Source: Chromatocurvus halotolerans (GTDB lineage: Bacteria > Pseudomonadota > Gammaproteobacteria > Pseudomonadales > Halieaceae). From it: 64,000 bases of DNA. The notes under the pieces were generated by a model, which ran no database searches, was not told the origin of the DNA, and saw only the letters and a list, made by a program, of their open reading frames with translations. Shown piece by piece: positions 41,787 to 49,850 of this stretch. Each line of letters starts with the position of its first letter. Position 1 is the first letter of the stretch. Location: positions 154,725-218,724 of the forward strand of contig NZ_SLWX01000006.1 of the NCBI RefSeq assembly GCF_004340525.1, given 5' to 3'. Made by a program: the position numbers and the translations under genes.

Positions 41787-43330
41787 GGCGCATACACGAC
41801 TTTCACGGCGGCATTCACCCCGCCGAGCACAAGTCCGACTCCATGGCGCAGCCCATACAGCCAGCGGGCGTGCCGGATGTCCTGGTGCTGCCGACCGGCC
41901 AGCACATCGGCAACAGTGCCTTGCCCACGGTAGCACCGGGACAGCGGGTCCTGGGCGGCGAGGAAATTGCGGAAGCCGACGGCGCGCTCAGCGTGCCCTG
42001 CCATGCCCCAACCTCGGGCACGGTGCTGGCGGTGGAGGACCGACCGGTCCCTCACCCGTCGGGACTCTCGGCGCTGTGCATCGTTCTGCAGCCGGACGGT
42101 CGCGACGAATGGGCAGAGCCGCGACCCTTTGCTAACCCCATGAACGCCGACCCCCTGCTGCTCACCCAGCACATCCAGCAGGCCGGCATTGCCGGCATGG
42201 GCGGTGCGGGCTTCCCGACCGCGGTCAAGCTGTCACCGCGGCCGGGCAAGCCCATACAGACACTCATCATCAACGGCACCGAATGCGAACCCTATATCAC
42301 CGCGGATGACAGCCTGATGCGCGAGCGCGCCGCCGCGGTCATCAGTGGCAGCCTGATCCTCGCGCATGTACTGGGGAACCCGACCGTGCTGCTCGGCATC
42401 GAGGACAACAAGCCCGAGGCCATCGCGGCGCTGAAGGATGCCGCTACCGGCAGCGGCGTCGAGATCGTGGTCTTCCCCACCAAATATCCTTCCGGAGGCG
42501 AAAAACAGCTGATCGAGATTCTTCTCGGCGCACAGGTACCCAGCGGCGCGCTGCCGGCAGACATAGGCGTTGTCTGCCAGAACGTCGGCACCGCAGCCGC
42601 CGTGCACCACGCGGTCGTTAACGGCAGGCCGCTCGTGTCCCGCATCACGACGGTTACCGGAGAGGCGGTATCGCGGCCGGGCAATTACGAGGTGCTGCTG
42701 GGCACGCCGATCCGCCACCTGCTGGCACTCGCCGGCTATGACGCATCAGTGAACCAGCGCCTGGTCATGGGCGGACCGATGATGGGCTTTACCGTCAGCG
42801 ACCCCGATTGTCCGATCATCAAGACAAGTAATTGCCTGCTTCTGCCCACCGAAGCCGAGCTGCCAACGCCACCGCCGCCGCAGGCCTGCATCCGCTGCGG
42901 CCTGTGTGCCGAAGCCTGCCCCGCCAGCCTGCTGCCGCAGCAGCTGTTCTGGTATTCCCGCGGACGGGACCACGAGCGCCTTGAGGCGCACAACCTGTTC
43001 GACTGCATCGAATGCGGCGCCTGCGCCTATGTCTGCCCCAGCCATATTCCGCTGGTGCAGTATTATCGCGCTTCCAAGGCCGAGATCATTGCGCAGCGAC
43101 AGGACGCCGAACGCGCCGAGCACGCGCGACAGCGCTTCGAGGCGCGCCAGGAGCGCATCGAGAGACAGGCTCGCGAGAAGGCCGAGCGCCGCGAGGCACG
43201 CAAGCGTGCCGCCGAGGCCAAGGCCACGGCGGCCACAGGGGACGATAAGGATAGCGACCCGATACAGGCCGCCATCGAACGCGCCCAGGCTCGCAAGGCC
43301 GCGCTGGCCGACGCCGGCAGCAAAGACTGA
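41783..43330 (+). CDS. rnfC: Rnf complex NADH-binding subunit C
   Basis: 515 residues. The FMN/NADH-binding core shows [13 protein letters not shown] and [13 protein letters not shown]; two [4Fe-4S] motifs follow ([24 protein letters not shown]). The C-terminal 80 residues are a charged coiled coil rich in Arg, Glu and Ala, short compared with the long Ala/Lys repeats of enterobacterial RnfC. Start ATG 41783; 19 upstream in-frame codons lie inside rnfB. Confidence 0.95.
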   Translation: MRRIHDFHGGIHPAEHKSDSMAQPIQPAGVPDVLVLPTGQHIGNSALPTVAPGQRVLGGEEIAEADGALSVPCHAPTSGTVLAVEDRPVPHPSGLSALCIVLQPDGRDEWAEPRPFANPMNADPLLLTQHIQQAGIAGMGGAGFPTAVKLSPRPGKPIQTLIINGTECEPYITADDSLMRERAAAVISGSLILAHVLGNPTVLLGIEDNKPEAIAALKDAATGSGVEIVVFPTKYPSGGEKQLIEILLGAQVPSGALPADIGVVCQNVGTAAAVHHAVVNGRPLVSRITTVTGEAVSRPGNYEVLLGTPIRHLLALAGYDASVNQRLVMGGPMMGFTVSDPDCPIIKTSNCLLLPTEAELPTPPPPQACIRCGLCAEACPASLLPQQLFWYSRGRDHERLEAHNLFDCIECGACAYVCPSHIPLVQYYRASKAEIIAQRQDAERAEHARQRFEARQERIERQAREKAERREARKRAAEAKATAATGDDKDSDPIQAAIERAQARKAALADAGSKD

Positions 43331-44358
43331 TGGCTCTGTTGCGGGTCACGTCGCCCCACGCGCATGGGGCCCAGGACACCACACAGGTCATGCAGTCGGT
43401 CCTGCTGGCGACGCTGCCCGGCGTGGCGGTCATGACCTGGTTTTTCGGGCCGGGAACGCTGGTGAATATCCTTTTTGGCAGCATGGTCGCGGTGGCCATG
43501 GAGACTGTCGCGCTGGCGCTGCGGCGACGTCCCATCCTGCGCACGCTGGACGACCACAGCGCGGTGGTGACAGCCAGCCTGCTGTGCATCTCGCTGCCGC
43601 CCTACTCGCCCTGGTGGCTGATTGTCATTGGCATGGGCTCCGCCATCTGGCTTGCCAAGCATTTTTACGGCGGCCTGGGCTACAACCCCTTCAACCCCGC
43701 CATGGTGGGCTACGTGGTGCTGCTGATCTCGTTCCCGGTGCAGATGACGTCCTGGGCTCCACCGCGTGGGACCGGCGCTGAACTGCCCTCATTCCTGGAG
43801 GCGCTTCGCGCCTGCTTCGCACCGCAGACCTACGATGCCGTGACCATGGCCACCGCGCTGGACGTCGTGAAGCAGAACAGCGGACTGACCCTGGAAGCGC
43901 TCTGGCGGGAATCACCGCAGCTCGGTCGATGGGCCGGGGCGGGCTGGGAGTGGGTCAGTCTGGCCTTCCTCGCCGGTGGGCTCTGGATGCTGAAAAAGCG
44001 TCTGTTCACCTGGCATGCGCCGGTCGGGATGCTGCTGAGCATCACGCTGCTGTCAGCGCTTTTCTATGACGAGGGATCCTCCGCCAGCAAGGGCTCGCCG
44101 CTATTCCATCTGCTCGGGGGCGCGACGCTCTTCGGAGCCTTTTTTATAATCACCGACCCCGTCTCTTCCGCCGTGTCCAACCGTGGTCGACTGGTCTACG
44201 GGGCATTGATCGGCGCGCTCGTCTACATCATCAGGGTGGCCGGCAATTATCCCGATGCCGTTGCCTTTGCCGTTCTGATCATGAACTTCGCAGCGCCGTT
44301 CATCGATCATTACACCCAGCCACGCACCTATGGCCACCGCGTGAGGCCGCCGACATGA
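43330..44358 (+). CDS. rnfD: Rnf complex flavin-bearing membrane subunit D
   Basis: 342 residues with about ten helices. DAVTMATAL around T175 matches the site where FMN is attached covalently to Thr in RnfD/NqrB. GYNPFNPAMVGYVVLL and the HLLGGATLFGAFFIITDPVS segment are family hallmarks. The start overlaps the rnfC stop (TGATG). Confidence 0.95.
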   Translation: MALLRVTSPHAHGAQDTTQVMQSVLLATLPGVAVMTWFFGPGTLVNILFGSMVAVAMETVALALRRRPILRTLDDHSAVVTASLLCISLPPYSPWWLIVIGMGSAIWLAKHFYGGLGYNPFNPAMVGYVVLLISFPVQMTSWAPPRGTGAELPSFLEALRACFAPQTYDAVTMATALDVVKQNSGLTLEALWRESPQLGRWAGAGWEWVSLAFLAGGLWMLKKRLFTWHAPVGMLLSITLLSALFYDEGSSASKGSPLFHLLGGATLFGAFFIITDPVSSAVSNRGRLVYGALIGALVYIIRVAGNYPDAVAFAVLIMNFAAPFIDHYTQPRTYGHRVRPPT

Positions 44359-45023
44359 AGCTGATGGGCCAATCGGTATCACGCAACAGCGTACTGCTGG
44401 CACTGTTTGCCGTCGGCACCGCACTGGTTATCTCGACCACGTTTCTGCAGACACGCGATCGCATTGCGCAGCAGCAGCGCATGGCCGAGGAAAAAGCGCT
44501 GCTGGAGATCCTGCCGCGGGAGAGTCATGACAACTCCCTGCTCGACGATACCCTGTCCGCGCCTGCCGGCGACGACCTGCTGCGGCTGACTGCGCCGCGA
44601 CCCATTTACCGGGCGCGACGCGATGGTGACGTCACAGCACTGATCGTCCCCGCCCGCGCAGCGGATGGGTACAGCGGCGCGATCGACATGATCGTCGGCG
44701 TCAGCCGCGACGGCAGCATCGCCGGCGTGCGTGTGCTTTCTCACCGGGAAACACCGGGGCTGGGCGACAAGATCGAACGCCGCAAGTCCGACTGGATAAC
44801 CGACTTCAAGGGCCACTCGCTGGCAAACACGCCCGAGCCCGACTGGGCGGTGAAAAAGGATGGGGGCGTGTTCGATCAGTTCACTGGCGCTACCATTACC
44901 CCGCGGGCAGTGATCAACGCCACCCGCCGTGCGCTGGAATTTGTCGCGCAGAACCGCCAGCGCCTTTTTGAACTGCCCGGCACTGAGACATCGAGCGCCA
45001 CAACCGCAGGAGCCGCACCATGA
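44355..45023 (+). CDS. rnfG: Rnf complex periplasmic flavoprotein subunit G
   Basis: 222 residues: one N-terminal helix and a periplasmic FMN-binding domain. The flavinylation motif TGATIT (177-182) supplies the Thr, probably T180, to which ApbE links FMN. ApbE is not in this window. Overlaps rnfD and rnfE by ATGA junctions. Confidence 0.94.
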   Translation: MKLMGQSVSRNSVLLALFAVGTALVISTTFLQTRDRIAQQQRMAEEKALLEILPRESHDNSLLDDTLSAPAGDDLLRLTAPRPIYRARRDGDVTALIVPARAADGYSGAIDMIVGVSRDGSIAGVRVLSHRETPGLGDKIERRKSDWITDFKGHSLANTPEPDWAVKKDGGVFDQFTGATITPRAVINATRRALEFVAQNRQRLFELPGTETSSATTAGAAP

Positions 45024-45733
45024 GCGATACCCGCTACCGCGACCTTTCTGTCAACGGGCTCTGGAAAAACAACCCGGCGCTGGTGCAGCTGCTGGGACTG
45101 TGCCCGCTTCTGGCCGTCACGGGCACGGTGGTTAACTCGCTCGGCCTGGCGCTGGCAACCCTGCTGGTGCTGGTGTGCTCAAACACGGCGGTGTCGATCA
45201 TCCGCAACATCGTTTCGGATGCCGTGCGCCTACCGGCTTTCGTTATGATCATCGCCTCCGCCGTGACCTGCATCGAACTGCTGATGCAGGCGTTTACCTA
45301 CGAGCTATACCAGATTCTCGGCATATTCCTGCCCCTGATCACCACCAACTGCGTGATCCTGGGTCGGGCCGACGGCTACGCGAGCAAGAACCCCGTGGCG
45401 CCCGCGCTGTTTGATGGCGTCATGATGGGGCTGGGGTTTGGCGTTGTGCTGGTCATGCTGGGGGGCATGCGCGAGCTGGTTGGCACCGGCGCCCTGTTCG
45501 CCAACATGGATCTGCTCTTCGGACCCGTGGCGGCCGACTGGAAAGTCGTTTTCTTCGACACCTCGCAGCCCTTCCTGCTGGCCATTCTTCCACCGGGCGC
45601 GTTTATCTTCACCGGCCTGCTGATCGCCCTGAAGAACCTGATAGACCGCCAGCTGGCGAAGCGCCGCCTGGCGCTCCGAGAACAGCCGGTGCGCGGCAGC
45701 AAGCGTGTCCGCGTGACGGGCGCGGTCAGCTAG
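45020..45733 (+). CDS. rnfE: Rnf complex membrane subunit E
   Basis: 237-residue, six-helix membrane subunit, paralogous to RnfA and inserted in the opposite sense. [23 protein letters not shown] and [21 protein letters not shown] contain the conserved cysteines of the RnfA/E iron-sulfur site. Last gene of the operon; nth, its frequent downstream partner, is absent and a minus-strand gene converges 37 bases later. Confidence 0.95.
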   Translation: MSDTRYRDLSVNGLWKNNPALVQLLGLCPLLAVTGTVVNSLGLALATLLVLVCSNTAVSIIRNIVSDAVRLPAFVMIIASAVTCIELLMQAFTYELYQILGIFLPLITTNCVILGRADGYASKNPVAPALFDGVMMGLGFGVVLVMLGGMRELVGTGALFANMDLLFGPVAADWKVVFFDTSQPFLLAILPPGAFIFTGLLIALKNLIDRQLAKRRLALREQPVRGSKRVRVTGAVS

Positions 45734-45770
45734 CCGCGGCCGGCTATGACCGGACCAGCCGCACCGCCCA

Positions 45771-46178
45771 CTAGAGATCCGGATTGACTGCCAGCGTACC
45801 GAGAATATCGTCAACTGCCGCGTCATCCATACCCGCGTTGCTGTCGTCGCAGCTGTAGGTGATGTAAAGCAGAAGCGGGCCACTGGCAACACACCACTCG
45901 CGGATCGCGGCACCGTCTTCCACCAGCGACCGGCTCACGCCGCGCAGCTGGCCCAGTGAGCACGCCTGCCAAGCCGGCTCGCTGCCCTGCTGCTCGGCGA
46001 AATCGCGAGTGTCCTGTTCGGCAAACGTCCCCCGGGGATGGCGCAGCTCACTGAGCTCGATGCAGCCGACGCCATCGCTGTCCCCAATAACGACGCCGCC
46101 ATCCTCGTCCTCGTCTTCTTCAGCGACCCATTCGGGCGGCAGCAGCAGACTCCACCACTCGGTTTCAAGCACAACCAT
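45771..46178 (-). CDS. Small acidic protein of unknown function
   Basis: 135 residues, no signal peptide, with a run of acidic residues near the start (AEEDEDEDGG) and another at the C-terminus (DDSNAGMDDAAVDD). I do not recognise the family. Start at 46178 (MVVLETEWWSLLLPPEWV) overlaps rimI by 14 bases, and the frame is open further upstream. Position after rimI suggests co-transcription with holD-like and rimI. Confidence 0.65.
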   Translation of the reverse strand: MVVLETEWWSLLLPPEWVAEEDEDEDGGVVIGDSDGVGCIELSELRHPRGTFAEQDTRDFAEQQGSEPAWQACSLGQLRGVSRSLVEDGAAIREWCVASGPLLLYITYSCDDSNAGMDDAAVDDILGTLAVNPDL

Positions 46179-46653
46179 GATCTTCAACCTTCCTCGTCCA
46201 CGACATGAGGACTGCATCCTCGCGTTTTCCGCCAGCTTCCGGGGGGTAATAGCCCCGGCGGCGTCCATCTCTTGCAAAGCCGCAGCTCTGGTACAGTGCC
46301 AGGGCCGCCATGTTGCTTTCGCGAACTTCCAGCAGACAACGATGGATGCCTGCCGGTCCGAAGCCGTCAAGCAGTGCCAGCAGCAGTTGGCGACCCAGAC
46401 CTTTTCCCCGCGCCCCGGGCCGGACGGCAATCAGCAACAGCGAGGCCTCATCCAGCACCAGTGCCGCAAGACAGAAGGCCTCGATAATACCCTCGGCACG
46501 CTCTGCCACCAGGATCAGTCGGTGCGCATCGGCACAGAGCAAGGGATCCCGAAGCCAGCTCTCAGGCAGCGCGGATAGCGGCGCCTCGCTGTTGATGGCG
46601 AGCACGTCCTCGATATCACCTGGCTCTGCGGGGCGTATCCTGCATGAATCCAC
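46165..46653 (-). CDS. rimI: Ribosomal protein S18-alanine N-acetyltransferase
   Basis: About 162-residue GNAT acetyltransferase. The acetyl-CoA loop VRPGARGKGLGRQLL and the C-terminal LEVRESNMAALALYQSCGFARDGRRRGYY match RimI, which acetylates the N-terminus of S18. A GTG at 46653, one base after the HolD-like stop, gives a RimI-sized protein; a longer frame from 46716 would overlap that gene by 62 bases. The holD-rimI order is conserved. Confidence 0.87.
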   Translation of the reverse strand: MDSCRIRPAEPGDIEDVLAINSEAPLSALPESWLRDPLLCADAHRLILVAERAEGIIEAFCLAALVLDEASLLLIAVRPGARGKGLGRQLLLALLDGFGPAGIHRCLLEVRESNMAALALYQSCGFARDGRRRGYYPPEAGGKREDAVLMSWTRKVEDHGCA

Positions 46654-46654
46654 A

Positions 46655-47407
46655 TTATTGTCCGCGAAGGTCGCGCCACGCGTCGCGCTTGAGCTGCGGG
46701 TTGCCGAGCATGTCACGGGTTGAGTGGGTGCAAAGCACCGGGGTGCCGGGGGGCATGTCGCCGAGCCTGTCCCGAGCCTCCGACCCGAGCAGCATCAGCT
46801 GTGAACACTGGCCGGCCTCCATCTGCCGACCGACAAAGGCGGACAGTGCCGCTTTGGCGGCATCGGCACTCTGATCAAACTGGGGATTTCGATGCATGGG
46901 CCAGGTGAACTGGTTGATGGTCAGGGGCTCCAACGGCCAGCCGAGGGCGTGGCATATCGCCCGCACCAGCTGCACCTGATCCCTACCCAGTACGCCATCC
47001 GGGAGCTCTTCCAGCCACAGACGGCCCCCCAGGGCCACCGCGGCGAGTGTGAAGGGCGCCAGTGCCGGCGCGTCCACCGCCGTCGCCTGACGCGGCCGCG
47101 GCGTCGGTTTGACCGGTGCCACATTGAGGGACGCAGCGTCGAGTAACGACGGTGCAGTCACGGACGCCTGAAGTGCCTGCGCGTCAGGCGGCTCCTGTGC
47201 AGACCGATCCAGCGCCTCGCCGTCGGTCCCGTGATGCGCGGACTCGATGCCCTGCCGCAGGGGCGCTGCCCCTGCCCCGACGCTTGCCGGCGATTCCTCA
47301 AACCCGAGTGATGTTGCCGCCCCCGGCAGCGGGTAGCGGGCCACGTACAGCGTCAGTCCCATGGCCTGCAGGGTTTGCCGATGAGCCATGAGGTGTTCGC
47401 TGGGCAT
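46655..47407 (-). CDS. HolD-like protein (DNA polymerase III psi subunit candidate)
   Basis: 250 residues. The N-terminus (RQTLQAMGLTLYVARYPLPGA) and the C-terminus (THSTRDMLGNPQLKRDAWRDL) resemble the two ends of HolD, which links the clamp loader to SSB; the gene precedes rimI as holD does in E. coli. Between them is a long Ala/Pro/Gln-rich linker (about residues 33-105) absent from E. coli HolD (137 residues). The match is by motif and context and needs a profile search. Confidence 0.6.
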   Translation of the reverse strand: MPSEHLMAHRQTLQAMGLTLYVARYPLPGAATSLGFEESPASVGAGAAPLRQGIESAHHGTDGEALDRSAQEPPDAQALQASVTAPSLLDAASLNVAPVKPTPRPRQATAVDAPALAPFTLAAVALGGRLWLEELPDGVLGRDQVQLVRAICHALGWPLEPLTINQFTWPMHRNPQFDQSADAAKAALSAFVGRQMEAGQCSQLMLLGSEARDRLGDMPPGTPVLCTHSTRDMLGNPQLKRDAWRDLRGQ

Positions 47408-47437
47408 GACGCGATATTACCAGTTTTCCCGGTGCGG

Positions 47438-48313
47438 CTATATCCAGCGCCAGCCGTGCTGGGAAAAAAACCGCCCTCCGGACCGCAGGAACCAGCGTCG
47501 ATGGCGCCAGCCCTTGGCCGCCGCATAGCCTCCGTAATGCACGATGGAAACGGTCGGGACATACATCAGGCGACCGTGCAGCCGCAGGCGAAGGGACAGG
47601 TCGAAATCTTCAAAGTACATGAAGTACTGCGCATCGAACCCGCGCACACGACGCGCCGCCCTGCCGCGCAGCAGCATGAAGCAGCCGCTGATCAGGGGCA
47701 CCTCTGCGGGCGCGTTACCGCGGCACACATCGCGCATCTCGTAGGCGGCAATCTGCGCGGCAAAGCGGCGTCTGAGCCAGGCCGGCGCAAAACCGCGCAG
47801 CGCCAGCACGAGCACCGACGGGTAGCGTTTACACAGGTATTCACGCGCCCCCCCCGGTGACGAGGAGCGGGGACTCACCGCCACCACGCCCGTATCGCGG
47901 GACAACAGGCGAAGTCCGGCGGCGAGCGCATCGTGCCCGAGGACGACATCCGGATTCAGCACCAGGTGGTAGTCACTGTCGTCGTCCAGCAGGGCACGGT
48001 TGTGGCCGCCACCGAAACCGACATTCTGCTCAAGCGGCACGAAGCGTGTAAGCACAGCGTCGTCCGTCGCGCCGAAAACGTCGTCCAGCAGCTCCTGCGC
48101 GGCGTTCCGATAGGCTTCACCCGAGGCGTTGTCGATCAACCACACGCGGGCGGCGCCAAGGACGCCATCTGCCCGGGCTTCCTGCAGCGCAACGAGAAGG
48201 CTCGCCAGGGTCTGGCGGAGTCGCGGCAGGGGGCTGTGGTGCAGGACCACGGAAACAGCGAGACTGGGCAAATGCGTTGGCGTCATCCCGGGCAGTTTAC
48301 CAGTATTGCGCAT
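47438..48313 (-). CDS. Glycosyltransferase family 2
   Basis: 291-residue GT-A fold enzyme of the rhamnosyltransferase-like type: VWLIDNASGEAYRN, QNVGFGGGHNRAL, the DxD-equivalent LVLNPDVVLG, and FMYFEDFDLSLRLRLHG. It transfers a sugar in cell-surface polysaccharide synthesis; donor and acceptor unknown. Two start codons are possible (48313, 48286). It stands apart from other glycan genes, 30 bases upstream of the HolD-like gene. Confidence 0.88.
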   Translation of the reverse strand: MRNTGKLPGMTPTHLPSLAVSVVLHHSPLPRLRQTLASLLVALQEARADGVLGAARVWLIDNASGEAYRNAAQELLDDVFGATDDAVLTRFVPLEQNVGFGGGHNRALLDDDSDYHLVLNPDVVLGHDALAAGLRLLSRDTGVVAVSPRSSSPGGAREYLCKRYPSVLVLALRGFAPAWLRRRFAAQIAAYEMRDVCRGNAPAEVPLISGCFMLLRGRAARRVRGFDAQYFMYFEDFDLSLRLRLHGRLMYVPTVSIVHYGGYAAAKGWRHRRWFLRSGGRFFSQHGWRWI

Positions 48314-48403
48314 ACCCTGGCCCGGGCTGGCGTCCCATGACGTGTGCGCCCGCAGGCACAGCTGGTACCATGCCGCATCACAGCAAAGGACCCACCGGCT
48401 GCC

Positions 48404-49633
48404 ATGTCATCCCAGTCCCCGCGCAGGCGCGCCGCCTTCGGCCCCGGTATCCTGGTCACCGCGGCCTTCATCGGGCCGGGCACGATTGCCACCGCCAGCA
48501 GTGCCGGGGCGAGCTACGGTTTTGCCCTGCTCTGGGCACTGCTGTTTTCCGTAGCGGCAACCATCATCCTCCAGGAAATGGCCGCCAGGCAGGCCCTGGT
48601 GACGCGCACCGGCCTGGCGGAAAACCTGCGCAGTGCCTTCCAGAGCCGTCTGGTCGGGCGCGTCGCCATTATTCTGGTGGTCGCGGCCATCGGCTGCGGC
48701 AATGCGGCCTATGAAGCCGGCAACCTGTCGGGCGCGGCCCTGGCGCTGGCAAGCGTCAGCAGCGTGCCCGGCAGTACCTGGTCACTGGTCATCGGGGCCG
48801 TCGCGGGTGGCCTGCTGCTCAGCGGACACTACCGCATTCTGGAGCGGGTGCTTATTGCGCTGGTGCTGTTGATGAGCGTGGTTTTCCTGCTTTGCGCATG
48901 GCTGGTTGCGCCCCCGCTGGCCGACGTCGCCGCGGGTCTGTTTCATCCCAGCCTGCCCTCGGGATCTCTGCTGACCGTTGTCGCGCTGATAGGCACCACC
49001 GTTGTGCCCTACAACCTGTTTCTGCAGGCGAACGCGGTGCGCGAGAAATGGTCTGCCGACGTGCCTCTCGAGAGTGCGCTGCGCGAGTCGCGCTGGGATA
49101 CGGGGCTGTCGATAGGGCTCGGCGGTCTGGTGACTCTCGCCATCCTGAGTACCGCCGCGATGACATTTTATGTGAGCGGTGCTGCCTTTGACGCCTTCGC
49201 CATGTCCGACCAGCTGCGCCCCCTGCTGGGTGATGCCAGCGGCCCGGTATTTGCTGCCGGCCTGTTCGCCGGCGGCCTGACCAGCGCCATCACGGCACCG
49301 CTGGCCGCCGGCTATGCCGTCTGCGGCGCTCTCGGCTGCCGCGGTGGCATGCGCGACCTGCCCTTCAGAGCCGTGAGCCTGACCGTGCTCGTTACCGGCA
49401 CCCTGTTTTCCGCGATCGGCACCCGACCCCTCGTGGCCATTGTGTTCGCGCAGGCGGCGAATGGCCTGCTGCTGCCCTTCGTCGCAGTGGCGCTGCTGAT
49501 ACTGATGAACCGGCGCGACCTGCTGGGCGAGCATGTGAACGGCCGGGTTGGCAACCTGCTGGGTATTGTGGTCGTGACTGTCGCCGTGCTGCTCGGGGCG
49601 GTCAAGCTGGCGGACAGCGCGGGCCTGTTCTGA
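48404..49633 (+). CDS. Nramp-related metal transporter with altered metal site
   Basis: 409 residues, about eleven helices, of the Nramp superfamily. The TM1 metal motif DPGN is replaced by GPGT (24-27), and the TM6 MPH motif reads VPY (V201-P202-Y203, then N204). Loss of Asp, Asn and Met argues against Mn2+/Fe2+ transport; Nramp-related Mg2+ transporters also lack these residues. ATG at 48404 gives MSSQSPRRRAAFGPGILV. Divergent from the GT2 gene and monocistronic. Confidence 0.82.
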   Translation: MSSQSPRRRAAFGPGILVTAAFIGPGTIATASSAGASYGFALLWALLFSVAATIILQEMAARQALVTRTGLAENLRSAFQSRLVGRVAIILVVAAIGCGNAAYEAGNLSGAALALASVSSVPGSTWSLVIGAVAGGLLLSGHYRILERVLIALVLLMSVVFLLCAWLVAPPLADVAAGLFHPSLPSGSLLTVVALIGTTVVPYNLFLQANAVREKWSADVPLESALRESRWDTGLSIGLGGLVTLAILSTAAMTFYVSGAAFDAFAMSDQLRPLLGDASGPVFAAGLFAGGLTSAITAPLAAGYAVCGALGCRGGMRDLPFRAVSLTVLVTGTLFSAIGTRPLVAIVFAQAANGLLLPFVAVALLILMNRRDLLGEHVNGRVGNLLGIVVVTVAVLLGAVKLADSAGLF

Positions 49634-49850
49634 GCGGTGAGACCGGTTTTCAGCCAGGTAGGCGGCATACTTTGCGTTAAAAATTACCTTTTTGATCTAT
49701 CGTCATGTTATGTATGGACTTTCTCTTCATAAACCGTGCTATGGTATTGACCGGTCTAGCGTGTGTTCCGGTGTCAGGCTACAGTACAGCGCGGCACGCA
49801 CGTGCACTGATAACAACACCTGTTCCGCTGCGAACAGAAAGGGGAATAGA
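49634..49850 (+). other. AT-richer intergenic region upstream of the Ig-like lipoprotein
   Basis: 217 bases noticeably richer in A+T than the surroundings (for example 49676-49735). It must hold the promoter of the lipoprotein operon, but I find only weak hexamers (TATGGT at 49740-49745). No hairpin or repeat stands out. A GGGGA ribosome site precedes the ATG at 49851. Confidence 0.4.

Noticed and set aside
48782..49534. 250-codon minus-strand frame opposite the Nramp-related gene
   Set aside because: Gln/Gly/Arg-rich with no domain; the plus-strand gene has membrane helices and family segments.
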